A stretch of DNA of 64,000 bases from Saccharomyces paradoxus. Lineage: Eukaryota > Ascomycota > Saccharomycetes > Saccharomycetales > Saccharomycetaceae. The stretch lies in the NCBI RefSeq assembly GCF_002079055.1, contig NC_047497.1, positions 416,501-480,500 of the forward strand. Direction: 5' to 3'. The position numbers were made by a program, and so were the translations under genes. Shown here in pieces: positions 19,801-29,600 of the stretch. Under the pieces are notes generated by a model that was not told the origin of the DNA, did not search any database, and saw nothing but the letters and a program-made list of their open reading frames with translations. The stretch's first letter is position 1. Each line of letters opens with the position of its first letter.

Positions 19801-22128
19801 TGGAAGAGACGAAATATACTGAAAAAAAGATGAGTCCTTCATCAAAGAAATCAGAGAATTGGAGTTATTAGTGTTCTCGGTATTTTCTTCAAATGAATCA
19901 AGTTTCAAATATAAGTTCGCATCGTCCTCAGAAACCTCAGGAAAGACATCTTTGACAAGTTTACCTATGCCCATATGATCTTCGCCGATGAAAATCATGT
20001 TTCTAAAAAAAAATAGGAGCCATTTAATTAGAAAATCTGGGTTGCCGTTCTTATCAACGTATTTCCACTGTTCTGAAAGACCCATTATGAAAGGAGAAAT
20101 GCAGTTATATTCTTTCGCTAAATCAACGTACTTGTATGGTGTTTTTACGACACGAGATATAGTTTCATCGAACCATTTCCAGATTTTTTCCATGCCGTCT
20201 GTTTCAGAGACTTGAAGGGAAAACCCTTGAAGACTATTCACCAAAGCCATCACTGGTGAAATTAAAGATACGTTGAAGATAACATTTGTTCTTGTCAACT
20301 CATCGAGCAAATTGGATATCCTTGTAGTTATCACGTTAGAAGCATTTTTGGAAGATGCCAGTTTTAATAGTAGAGTAAACAAAGAATTTGCACCGGAACT
20401 TGGGTTCCACCACTTGGTTTGAGTGGAGTTAAACTCTTGAAATTGTAAGTAGTTATCCAGAATAGCGAATTCTATCCCAGAAACCTTGGGTTTTTGCATA
20501 ACACCTGTGTAAATATTTGATGATGGTAGGTTAATTGAGAAGAGATTAGGGAATATTTTACTGTAGTAGTTGAATATAATGGATATGGACAACGGTAAAA
20601 TTCTATTATTCTTATTGGTAGACAAAGTATTGTTCAAAGTGGATACAAATATTGGCAAATCGGGAACCCTAGTATGAAATTCGTTGAGTAGAATAGTCTT
20701 TTCATTTCTCCAGCCTTTTTTGTCATAAAGTGTGGAAATTTTTTCTAACTTTTTGAACGCTAGAACTATAGATTGACAAGCCAATTGTCTTATGATGGGC
20801 GTTTCAAATTGTAAAGATTTAGTCAACGAGGATTTGGTGAGCAAAGATGGCAGAATGTTTTCTATAACTAATGAAGTGGCAGGTGGAATACTGCTATCAA
20901 CATTCTCCATAAATTGCGGTATCTTAAGATTGATGATCTTGTTAATCAATAATGTTGTACCAAACCAATATGAAGTCATCTTAGGGTCATGGTTACCATT
21001 CGTCGTTAAAAAGATGCTATAAGGTGCTACAAGTTCTGGAACATTCTCCAATATTTTGATCAACGTGCCTAACTGCAGGATATCTTCCCAAGGTTTGAAA
21101 AGGCGTAAAGTATTAAACAAAAGTTTATTGTGAATTTGAAATTCTACTTGATTAACGGTTATTGGTGCTCCATGAGAGGCCCCATCAATAACTGAATTTT
21201 TGAACCAAACACAATTATCAGGAAATGCCACGCTAAAGTCACGGGAAGCTCCAAAAGTTAGGAAAAACTCATTCGCCTTCTTAACCAAATTCTTGTTTGA
21301 TGAATAATAGAAGTGATGAATCTTTGAAGCCGCCAGCTCATTTAAAATTTTGGTTTTTGTAGTTCTTTTGAAAGACTTTTCCTTTAGAATATCGTTTATG
21401 AATACAGATAATATGTGTTCAGATAACTTGTCAGAATCAGCCTTATTCATAAATTTAAATAGGTTGCTCATAATCTTAAAGTTTTCTGTTAAAAGCTCTT
21501 TTCTTACGAATGGGGAGGCATTTGAGATCAATGCCAACCAGAACTTGATAAATGTAAACCTTATTGAGTCATGTTTGGATGAATCAGAGGACGAGTTGCC
21601 ATTGGCTAACTCGGACTTGGTTGGTGACAACAGTCTTGGTAAGATAGGCAGTGAAAAATCGAAATATGAAACTAATTCCTCTATGTGTTGTCCACTGTTG
21701 AAATTGACTATTTGTTTGAGTAGACGAAGAATTGGATTAGTTAACTGGGCACGCATATTGTTTAATCCTCTATAAAGAACTTTGGTGTAATCAGTCAATA
21801 TTAATCTAATTAGACCGCTCCCAATAGTCAGCGTACTAGTATCAGATGACAAAACCCATAAAGTTTTAGTCAGTAATGTAGTTGTCCTCGAGAACTTCCC
21901 ATGGTTATTTACTTGGGCATAGTATGACCAGGTCTGTACCAATTGAGCACCAAATCCCCTTTGGAAGAACACTATTAGAGGTTGATAATCTTTTGAGAGA
22001 TTTTCATCTTCGACTGCACTGATTATACTTTCTAATGTTTCTAATGTACCGTCTTCGAACTCCTTCCCTTGGGTGTATTTCTCCCTTCTCTGATCGCGAG
22101 ATCCATAGGTTCCGCTATGATTACTCAT
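16831..22128 (-). CDS. URB1: Pre-60S ribosome assembly factor Urb1/Npa1
   Basis: Urb1 (Npa1) is a very large helical-repeat nucleolar protein of early pre-60S particles. It works with Npa2, Rsa3, Nop8 and Dbp6 in folding the 25S rRNA. The 1765-residue frame is uninterrupted and close to the S. cerevisiae length of 1764. The whole protein is HEAT-like alpha-helical with no enzymatic motif; the conserved Npa1 N-terminal domain occupies roughly residues 70-420, and the C-terminus ends in basic residues (VVKRLRK). The start MSNHSGTYGS is at 22128. A PAC motif and an RRPE motif about 100 bp upstream (22224-22252) fit co-regulation with other ribosome-biogenesis genes. Confidence 0.95.
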   Translation of the reverse strand: MSNHSGTYGSRDQRREKYTQGKEFEDGTLETLESIISAVEDENLSKDYQPLIVFFQRGFGAQLVQTWSYYAQVNNHGKFSRTTTLLTKTLWVLSSDTSTLTIGSGLIRLILTDYTKVLYRGLNNMRAQLTNPILRLLKQIVNFNSGQHIEELVSYFDFSLPILPRLLSPTKSELANGNSSSDSSKHDSIRFTFIKFWLALISNASPFVRKELLTENFKIMSNLFKFMNKADSDKLSEHILSVFINDILKEKSFKRTTKTKILNELAASKIHHFYYSSNKNLVKKANEFFLTFGASRDFSVAFPDNCVWFKNSVIDGASHGAPITVNQVEFQIHNKLLFNTLRLFKPWEDILQLGTLIKILENVPELVAPYSIFLTTNGNHDPKMTSYWFGTTLLINKIINLKIPQFMENVDSSIPPATSLVIENILPSLLTKSSLTKSLQFETPIIRQLACQSIVLAFKKLEKISTLYDKKGWRNEKTILLNEFHTRVPDLPIFVSTLNNTLSTNKNNRILPLSISIIFNYYSKIFPNLFSINLPSSNIYTGVMQKPKVSGIEFAILDNYLQFQEFNSTQTKWWNPSSGANSLFTLLLKLASSKNASNVITTRISNLLDELTRTNVIFNVSLISPVMALVNSLQGFSLQVSETDGMEKIWKWFDETISRVVKTPYKYVDLAKEYNCISPFIMGLSEQWKYVDKNGNPDFLIKWLLFFFRNMIFIGEDHMGIGKLVKDVFPEVSEDDANLYLKLDSFEENTENTNNSNSLISLMKDSSFFQYISSLPTKKLMNISRLPVNKLDAAGILFRIQLLTENDSIVYDSWFEATVCELAGKIASYMVTDSVFPIVQVLERYIKFALPKLVDEKRNALLMEKSRFMCNLIGAVCLETGHQLVAFREMIQKAAFSGENVEEYASYNRSHREEDINALLTSVSEYLNSSALTSLLMHSTKLECTRNILRKLLNEGKTIKISLVKSILSKTPNEDPVSIKEVTFFLAKFLEEGKVYVGATSAPEGKLSLSETTSLINSVVSSDLNYPVLEAFYKWEHFSFSSFIPNIGKIKDSHLLSIVTTTALFNHMQDRNFSAFAHEIILKYGDDIAKCTYATLKSDIFDKILNMITTYIDFYDETKKKAILKCVLSQSDHRYHAATVRYIAAHNDFAYPGVRTWLNKTLLYVTKYLSERKVISHSFFELLGAVTELLKLEEASKELNLKIINSQLEAILGSEWIKQVKVLEYINVLILCVNQKSIQSQRMVQLLLSNDCYSSIMTKDNDEESSYRKFLSTMVLFSLFNIDPVNNSTPIVQERLLTFYSGTISCNDKFIVKMLESIESHTANSWTNMIFSWEFIKDEEEEILEAIGDTRLITKEREGLILTLEKNMIKKSIDGYVLERPQIPEFCSDSNTNNYDVTTRCNLLKKYYEDTERCGVNMYDPLFLLLLIIHNKELVRMVKDGENNVTYKYEFENFLDSKLFQFIVCSLSDCDTVANISYEHLSNLAVSLEKKNAQISLEKQITGKDIEKKEVDYDLIKYNSIYQVLIKRILYQRQQTQDSIKPLIWFSISRIVDLLGSPTAPLHEKAYRWVLSNSTIRSWDIPMVSDVMMSYNKRQQDDNNMREIDMEIYYGELSWVLTTICKGVKTDEDYKMLDKKGVFEWLLNLINMPYLKERLRELIYFIFYKVQRIADDGGLNLISRNGIVSFFEILNNNIKYRLPQDDILNSIDTLQTENKGTLNATLRLVKEQNGIEKLLLGYNELAKSQKRLILWTEGDSDNVVKRLRK

Positions 22129-22714
22129 GATATGTGCGGTTCTCTAGTTTTTTTGAGATAGAGTACTAGCAGCATATATTACGGAAATAATATCCAATCA
22201 AGAATATTTACGAGCCATTCTTTGCGATGAGCTTTATTGCTGAAATTTTTCAGATTTCGTTTCAAGTGATATATATAGTATTGAAATTCTCATGCAAGTC
22301 GTCCATAGTAAACTATTGGCAATTTAATGGTAAACTATTATCATATGATTATTGTTTGGGTGCATACCATGTGCAGAAGTTATAATGGCGATATCGAATC
22401 TTCAACCTTTGCTCAATCGCATTAAACAAGAACGTTTCGTATTAGAGTTGGCAGGTTAAAATTTAATTTTAGGTGTCACAAGAGAGGTTTTTCTCCCTCT
22501 TTTGTAAATACAAATCAATTACGAAAAAAACCATAATTGTGCAAAATATAAAAGTGCGTTTATAATCAATTCACATACAAATGTTGTAGTATCTAACTAA
22601 ATAGACTCGATATAGTTCAGTTGAGCACGCAAATTACACTGTTGGTACAGATCGTAAAATTTTTCCATCAATAAAGCCCTGATTGACAAAGATTCCCTTA
22701 CCTTTATTAGGAGC
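22129..22714. other. URB1 promoter / ARC19 3' intergenic region
   Basis: A 586-bp A/T-rich spacer separates the ARC19 stop from the URB1 start, both on the minus strand. Its informative content is the PAC/RRPE pair nearest URB1. A repeated AAACTATT pattern near 22311-22340 may be chance. I see no RNA gene. Confidence 0.6.
22224..22252 (-). promoter_or_regulatory. PAC and RRPE motifs upstream of URB1
   Basis: A perfect GCGATGAG (22224-22231) and a TGAAATTTTTCA block (22241-22252) lie 96-124 bp before the URB1 start. This is the established PAC + RRPE arrangement of ribosome-biogenesis genes, in keeping with the role of Urb1. Confidence 0.75.
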
Positions 22715-23230
22715 TTAATAGACAAATTCATCAAGGTATGCTTCCGCAACAAATCTTGCTCTGGCATTCAAGAACAATTTGATTTCACTAATTTCCTTAT
22801 CCACGTCCTCCATGAATTCAATAATAAAATCAACCAACTTCCCAGTTTTCATTGATTCAGTATGCTTATTGGTTATTAGAAAAGAAATACTGTAGCCAGG
22901 TATTGGGACACGTCTCAGGATGTAAAATGCTTCGGCACGCTGTTCCAAAAATCTAGTAAACTTATGAACTAAAATCTGCTCAATTTCGTCTGCCTGTTTC
23001 ACCATCAAACTCATACGCACCGAGTTCACACTGGGCTCAATCAACACCTGCTCATTTTCATTACGAGATATATGCATCGGTTGGAGCAACAATTCGGCGC
23101 TAGTGTTAGGTACTTCAACTTCCGGCCTGTTATGCCTCTCCACTTCTTGCGAAGAGAAATTGCTCAAAGTCAACGCAGCTTCCAGGGAATAGCGAACAGC
23201 CGTTAGATACGGACGTAGCGATTGTGACAT
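22715..23230 (-). CDS. ARC19: Arp2/3 complex subunit Arc19 (ARPC4)
   Basis: Arc19 is the p20/ARPC4 core subunit of the Arp2/3 complex, which nucleates branched actin at cortical patches and drives endocytosis. With ARPC2 it forms the structural core that contacts the mother filament. The 171-residue protein appears identical, or nearly so, to the S. cerevisiae sequence as I remember it, the strongest conservation in the window: start [16 protein letters not shown], central [17 protein letters not shown], end [16 protein letters not shown]. No intron is needed. It is divergent from PRP40, with a 287-bp shared promoter holding an Abf1-type site. Confidence 0.97.
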   Translation of the reverse strand: MSQSLRPYLTAVRYSLEAALTLSNFSSQEVERHNRPEVEVPNTSAELLLQPMHISRNENEQVLIEPSVNSVRMSLMVKQADEIEQILVHKFTRFLEQRAEAFYILRRVPIPGYSISFLITNKHTESMKTGKLVDFIIEFMEDVDKEISEIKLFLNARARFVAEAYLDEFVY

Positions 23231-23363
23231 TTTTTCCTATTATCAGTTGTTTGCTCCTTTACCTCTTGTCACGGTGACACCGAGTTAGTTCGAAAGTCTG
23301 TATTTGCTTGATTTTACAGGCTTTTTTGTTTTATAATTGTAGTTTGTTATATAAAAGGGGCGA

Positions 23364-23376
23364 CGTGATAAACGAT
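23364..23376 (-). promoter_or_regulatory. Abf1-type site in the ARC19/PRP40 divergent promoter
   Basis: The minus strand reads ATCGTTTATCACG, an exact fit to the Abf1 consensus RTCRYNNNNNACG. Abf1 sites are common in divergent housekeeping promoters, where they help keep nucleosomes away. Confidence 0.55.
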
Positions 23377-23517
23377 ATGAAATTATCGACAATAATATTA
23401 TACAAAGAAATATGGCCATTGAGGACATCGCAATAGCGAGCCCACCTATTAAGTAACAAGGTCTGAAATCAAAGCGACCACCACGGAAGCATTGCCGTAG
23501 GCGTAAGACGTGGAACT

Positions 23518-25269
23518 ATGTCTGTTTGGAAGGAGGCTAAAGATGCAAATGGAAGGGTATATTATTACAACACTTTGACGAAGAAATCCACATGGGAGAA
23601 GCCAAAGGAACTTATATCTCAGGAAGAACTGATTCTTCGAGAAAACGGTTGGAGGGCGGCCAAGACGGCAGAAGGCAAAGTATACTATTATAATCCCACC
23701 ACAAGAGAAACTAGCTGGACTCTCCCGGCCTTCGAGAAGAAAGTAGAACCCATCAAAGAAGAACAAAATGATGCAATACCATCTGCACAAGCTGATGGTA
23801 ATAAAATAGGACTTACAGATGAGAGAAAAAAAGAGCTAAGCCAAAGTATTAGAGAAGAGGGAAGCCAATATGCCAATAACTCTAAACTGCTCAATGTCAG
23901 GAGAAGGACTAAAGAAGAGGCAGAAAAGGAATTTATCACGATGCTGAAGGACAACCAAGTAGACTCTACTTGGTCATTCAGTAGAATTATTTCAGAACTA
24001 GGAACCAAAGATCCGAGGTATTGGATGGTCGACGATGATCCCTTATGGAAAAAAGAAATGTTTGAAAAATATCTTTCCAATAGATCGGCTGATCAACTTC
24101 TAAAAGAACATAATGAAATAAGTAAATTCAAAGAGGCTTTTCAAAAAATGCTAGAAAACAATTCTTATATAAAATATTACACCCGTTGGTCTACCGCGAA
24201 GAGACTAATTGCTGATGAACCAATATACAAACACTCTGTGGTCAATGAAACAACAAAGAGGCAGACCTTCCAAGATTATATAGACACTCTCGTCGATGCC
24301 CAGAAAGAGTCCAAAAAAAAATTGAAGACGCAGGCCCTAAAAGAATTAAGAGAATATTTAAGCGGTATTCTAACAACTTCATCTCCCGAAACTTTCATAA
24401 CATGGCAGCAGCTTGTCAATCACTATGTTTTTGATAAGAGTAAGAGATATATGGCGAATCGGCATTTCAAAGTTTTAACCCACGAAGATGTTTTGAACGA
24501 GTACCTGAAGATAGTAAATACAATTGAAAATGATCTTGAAAACAAACTAAATGAGCTTCGGCTGCGCAATTATACAAGAGACCGTATTGCTAGAGATAAT
24601 TTCAAGAGCTTATTAAAAGAAATGCCAATTAAAATCAAAGCAAATACTAAATGGTCCGACATTTATCCTTACATCAGGTCAGATCCGCGCTTTTTGCATA
24701 TGCTTGGAAGGAACGGTTCGTCCTGTCTTGATTTATTTTTAGATTTTGTTGATGAACAAAGGATGTACATCTTTGCGCAGAGATCAATAGCCCAACAGAC
24801 ATTGATAGATCAAAAATTTGAATGGAATAATGCTGATGGCGACGAAATCACCAAGAAAAACATAGAAAAAGTTCTGGCAAATGACCAAAAGTTCGACAAG
24901 GTGGATAAAGAAGACATCAGTTTGATTACTGATGGTTTAATAAAGCAAAGAAACGAAAAAATACAGCAGAAATTCGAAAATGAGCGCAGAATATTGGAGC
25001 AAAAGAAACATTATTTTTGGTTACTTTTGCAAAGGACATATACAAAAGCTGGTAAGCCCAGGCCCAGTACGTGGGATTTGGCTTCCAAAGAACTAGGTGA
25101 ATCCCTTGAGTACAAGGCACTAGGCGATGACGATAATACAAGAAGGCAAATTTTCGAGGATTTCAAGCCCGAAAGCCCTGCACCGACTGCAGAAAGCACC
25201 ACCGCAAGCCTAACATTAACCGCGTCAAAAAAGAGACATTTAAGCCCGGCTGTCGAATTAGACTATTGA
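23518..25269 (+). CDS. PRP40: U1 snRNP splicing factor Prp40
   Basis: Prp40 is a U1 snRNP protein that bridges the 5' splice site complex to branchpoint-binding factors (Msl5/BBP) and to the RNA polymerase II CTD during commitment-complex formation. The 583-residue protein starts directly with two WW domains (residues 1-31 with WKEAKDANGRVYYYN, and 42-72 with WRAAKTAEGKVYYYN). Each has the second Trp replaced into the STWEKP/TSWTLP motif typical of the family. Several FF domains follow from about 130 to 500. The C-terminus is basic and Ser/Thr-rich (SKKRHLSPAVELDY). Convergent with CCE1. Confidence 0.96.
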   Translation: MSVWKEAKDANGRVYYYNTLTKKSTWEKPKELISQEELILRENGWRAAKTAEGKVYYYNPTTRETSWTLPAFEKKVEPIKEEQNDAIPSAQADGNKIGLTDERKKELSQSIREEGSQYANNSKLLNVRRRTKEEAEKEFITMLKDNQVDSTWSFSRIISELGTKDPRYWMVDDDPLWKKEMFEKYLSNRSADQLLKEHNEISKFKEAFQKMLENNSYIKYYTRWSTAKRLIADEPIYKHSVVNETTKRQTFQDYIDTLVDAQKESKKKLKTQALKELREYLSGILTTSSPETFITWQQLVNHYVFDKSKRYMANRHFKVLTHEDVLNEYLKIVNTIENDLENKLNELRLRNYTRDRIARDNFKSLLKEMPIKIKANTKWSDIYPYIRSDPRFLHMLGRNGSSCLDLFLDFVDEQRMYIFAQRSIAQQTLIDQKFEWNNADGDEITKKNIEKVLANDQKFDKVDKEDISLITDGLIKQRNEKIQQKFENERRILEQKKHYFWLLLQRTYTKAGKPRPSTWDLASKELGESLEYKALGDDDNTRRQIFEDFKPESPAPTAESTTASLTLTASKKRHLSPAVELDY

Positions 25270-25360
25270 TTTTGACTTGTCGGCTTTTATTCGTTAATTA
25301 TCATTTAAACTATAGATAGAGATTATATGTCATTTCACGCTTCGCGTTCATTACAAATTT

Positions 25361-26422
25361 TTAGTCAGTGTTATAGGTATTTTGTAAACATTTCAGCTCT
25401 TGTACTTTGTTTTCACAAAATTCGAATACCTGTTGGAACTGCATTTTAATAAGTGACGTTGAATTCAAAAGTTCAGTAATACTTTCATAATTTTTTATCC
25501 ACTCCATCCAAGACAAACAATGCAGAAATGAATCTGCCAAATCATCATCCTTTCTTACCCCCGAATTATCCTGGATCTCTAAAATATCACATAGCTTGAA
25601 ACTTTTCTTTTTGGCAAGCGCATTTCGTATCCTATTATTCCAAATTCCGGTGAACTCAACCAGTTTTGTAGAGCTAATTGAACTGTTGTTTAGTATTGAG
25701 GTTGAAACTATTTTCTTCACTAACTTTATCCTCGAATCTTTGCTATGTTTGTTAGATTTCGACTTTTTTGAACCAGTCGGTGTTTCTTCTCTAGGAATGC
25801 ACCAATATGAGGTCATCCGATGTGGATCGGACGAGCATACCATATACTGCAGCTTTGGTGCATCCTGTATTTTATTGGTAAACTTCATCTTGTTTTCTAG
25901 ATTAGAGAAAAGAATCTGTTCGAGAATATTCACTTTTAAGATTGGTTCTAGTATATGCCTTGAAGACATAGTTCTGGCTCGTTGTCTTTCAATCGTAAAT
26001 ATATCAGGTATTGGCGTGGATTGGAATAAATATTCTGTTAGGCTAAATACAAGTTGGGAAGTTTCAGCAGGATTCAGGCTTAACTTTTTCAGATTTTGAA
26101 AAAATTTCTCTTCTAGGTTTATCTTTTGCCAGTCTAATACTTTAGGGAGGGGATCATCATAAAGCAATTGCATTTTGGAAAAAGCAAAATTAGAAACACC
26201 AGCGTCCATAGACAATATATTAATTCTTCCCTGCCTGATTTTTTGCTGTCTTAACTTCTCTAGAAATTCACACTGTTCTTGAATGTAAGTCCTCTTGGCT
26301 TCTTTCGTCGTGCCATTTGCCGCTCCAATAACGAACGATAAACATTTCAGTTGTGCGCTTTTTGCATTTTGGCAGCAGGAATCAATGAGTTGCAATATTT
26401 TTGCCTTCTGTGGTCCCGGCAT
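25361..26422 (-). CDS. CCE1: Mitochondrial Holliday-junction resolvase Cce1
   Basis: Cce1 is a Mg2+-dependent endonuclease of the RNase H/RuvC-like fold that resolves Holliday junctions in mitochondrial DNA and so affects mtDNA inheritance. The 353-residue product shows an N-terminal SAP-like segment and the catalytic acidic motif ILSMDAGVSNFAFSK near 62-76. FTIERQRARTMSSRHI lies near 145-160, and the C-terminal motif DDLADSFLHCLSWMEW carries the last acidic residues. The frame is open for 12 codons further upstream but only with a non-ATG codon, so MPGPQKAKIL at 26422 is the start; this gives exactly the S. cerevisiae length. A few segments differ considerably, as expected for a fast-evolving mitochondrial enzyme. 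Confidence 0.94.
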   Translation of the reverse strand: MPGPQKAKILQLIDSCCQNAKSAQLKCLSFVIGAANGTTKEAKRTYIQEQCEFLEKLRQQKIRQGRINILSMDAGVSNFAFSKMQLLYDDPLPKVLDWQKINLEEKFFQNLKKLSLNPAETSQLVFSLTEYLFQSTPIPDIFTIERQRARTMSSRHILEPILKVNILEQILFSNLENKMKFTNKIQDAPKLQYMVCSSDPHRMTSYWCIPREETPTGSKKSKSNKHSKDSRIKLVKKIVSTSILNNSSISSTKLVEFTGIWNNRIRNALAKKKSFKLCDILEIQDNSGVRKDDDLADSFLHCLSWMEWIKNYESITELLNSTSLIKMQFQQVFEFCENKVQELKCLQNTYNTD

Positions 26423-26631
26423 ATCACTGTCTTTCTTAACTTTAGATTGTATGACCACAAGTTTTCGCTGTATCCGATGGATACAAATATGGAATTATCA
26501 GTTAGAACCAAAAAACAAGAAAAATAGGGATATAATCGGACCAAAACTAACCCAACTTCCTATCCTTTTGTGTATCTTAAGGAATAATTTTGAAGCCATA
26601 TAAAACTTAAATAAAAAAACTAACTAAAATC

Positions 26632-29600
26632 TTAGGAGAGTAAGAAAGCTCCTGCACCTTCTTCAATGGCTTGACAAAGACGAGACCGCATAATATCCTT
26701 GCTAGTATACTTGGGTAACTTCAAATAGTTAGCACATGTCATTACACTTGGTAGATATTCGTCTGCTGTTAAACCATCTTCAGCATGCTTTAACACAACT
26801 GTAAATTTAGGATTCAAACTTTTAAAGCCTCCAATTGGAAGCTTGGGAGATCCTGTTAAAAATTGCAAAAAGAGTCTTCTTTCGTGCTTATCAAAAGCGG
26901 ATATTATTGATATAAAGTCATGAATGATTGAAGAATCCATTGTATAGCCATGTTCAGCGTTCAGGCTCGTATATAAAGTTCCCATAGACCAGTCTTCCTC
27001 AACCCGTCCGAAAATATCCACTAATTCATCTGGAAAAAGTATTAGCATCCTGGCATAGGAAAATACCTTCGAAAAACCCTCAAAAAATGCTCTTAACTGT
27101 TTTTCAATACCCTTACCCAATATTTGGTCGATAACACTATGGATGTACTCCTCAACATTGGAAGAGTTTAAGGATCTATTGCAACCTCCCGGAATCAGTT
27201 CGACGTCATCGTTTCCAGGAACGGTAAATGTCAAGGAGAGTGCTTCTAGGACAGTATTGCTATCCTTATTGACTACTATGTACTTAAGGGATTTCGCGAG
27301 TAATGGATCTACCAACTCAATCATTAAGAGACAACTTTCAACGTCGCTCGGCACTGTTGTCATATCGGGCGTAGACATTCTGTGCAACAATTCAAAAAAG
27401 ACTTTGCTAAATCTGAAGTCAAGAATTCTATTATCAAGCAACGATCTGGCAACAAACGTCCCCAAATATCCAAAAAGCTCAATAATTTTTTCATTATTAG
27501 AAGACGGGTTGAGAGGCTCTGGGAACAATAAAGTGGTAATGTAGTCGTCAGTAGTATCGATATCCATTTCACTCCTGTAACTGTAAGAGTTACAACGCCA
27601 CATGTTTAGCGACTTCCTTGCAAAATATTTGGAAACTACAGAGTAAAATTCCAATGTCGGCCCTAGACCTGTCCCTGCTTCTTCTTGGTATTCAATTTCT
27701 AATACGTCAGGGCTACTTCCATACTTAGACAAAATCTTGAGACCGGTCGCAAATATCGTTTTTCTTGAAATACGCAGCTTACGCCTAGTAATTCTTCCAA
27801 GCTGCTGTAAAGCTTCATCGTTCCTTATATCTTTCGAGCCTTTACTCTTATTCTTCCAAAGTTGAATCAATCTTCCGTAGCCAAAAGAGGTGCATTGTAA
27901 GAAAAACATCCTGGTATCAAAGGGAAACAAAAATGGGAATCTTCTGGTCAAAAATAGTGACCAATCTGGCAAAGCCCCACTCGCTACTACCAATGGTTCA
28001 TCTAATTGCCTAGCGAGCTTAGCACTTAGTTTTGAGTTGATGAAACAGTCACTTTTGACACCGGAGCTATGCAGGAAATCCAATAATGTGAGAATATCGG
28101 CTGAGGATCCAGTATCAATCTCAGCAAATTCTCTCTTTTTATAAAAATCTCTCAACTTTTTCATTTCTTTAGGCTCCTCGGCTGGATCACGCTCTGTATT
28201 GTTATCTTCTAAACTTTTGCGAAATTTGATCGTTTGGGTATCACTCCATAAACTTTTTAAGTCACGATTTTGGCTGACAAATGTATTGAATATAACACCA
28301 AATACCGTGGACTCCATTTCAACTTTCTCATCATCATAAAAGAAGTCAAAATTCTTTTTTCTCATATGATCTAAGCAATTTTCCTCTTCTTCCCTATCAG
28401 CATCAGTACCAGAAGACGTAAGGTTTGGAATTAATGAATTTAAAAAACGCATTCTCACCATTCTATGCCTCAAAAACTCATTAAGTGAGGTAAAAGAAGC
28501 TATGCAATGGACTGAGACGATAGTGGATGATAAATCGTTACCAATATTATCTTTGCTTGCATCGCCATCATAAACTAACTTAATTCTTATCTCTTTAGCC
28601 AATGAGGATACGCCACCACCATCGTGCAAACCGCAGTCAACTATAGAAAAATTCTCCAGCCTTGTGAGAGCAGATTGTAGAATTTCTAAAAATCTCTCAA
28701 CGTTATCCTCAAACACCTCTAAAAACGATTTTGCAAGAATGAAACGGGATGTAGTCGAGGACGTGATTCTTTTAGTTATAGATGAAGCTAGCCCTGTAGA
28801 AGTAAATTCAAAACCTGACACGTCAAAATCTTCATGGAAAATACACTTTTTTAAAACTGACCAGATTCCCTTCCAATCCTCTTCGGTTTTGTCAGGAGTG
28901 GAAGGATTTTCTAGAATAGAAACAACGCTCTCGATTTGATGGAGCTCCTCCGTTATTACCTCTTGCTCGACGTTCATCTGAGAAAGTACCCTATTAACTA
29001 GGTTCACACCTTTGTTCTTGATATAAGCTAAAGACAGAGTTCTGAAAATGTGTATTGAAATTTTTTTTGGTTTGACCGAGTCAGGAATTTCCATATCAGT
29101 AAACTCGTAATCATAGTCATCATCAGCTTCATCACATTCCTCAATACTGCTATGTAAATCCCCTTCTTCATCAGAAAGTGACACATTCTCGGTCTCATCC
29201 TCCTTCAAATCAATGTTATCGAAATCCACAGACAAATCCTTAACCAAATCGAAAATGCCCTCTCTTTTGATGGAAGGAAAGAACAGTTCGGCAAATTTTT
29301 TACAAATTAAGTCAAGCAACGAGAGACCACCAACCAATAGCGTACCGGCCTCCGATGAATGGGTGCCGTTAGCGTTAAATGTTGTTTCTTTTTGGGCCAA
29401 GATGGATCCAATTAGTTTGATAAGTTGATCATTGATTGCCTTCGCTATGGAGTTGTTTATGCATGATACAACCCTTGTTAAGGCAATTAGCACGTATCTT
29501 CTTACGTCGAAGTCAGCAGCGTTTGTATAAATTTCAACGAGGATCGGAATTAGGCACTGAACTAGGGAATCGAATCGTTCCTGGTTAGAAATGACTTCGC

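Noticed and set aside
26423-26458. A 12-codon N-terminal extension of CCE1
   Set aside because: It would begin with GTG; the ATG at 26422 gives the 353-residue family length.
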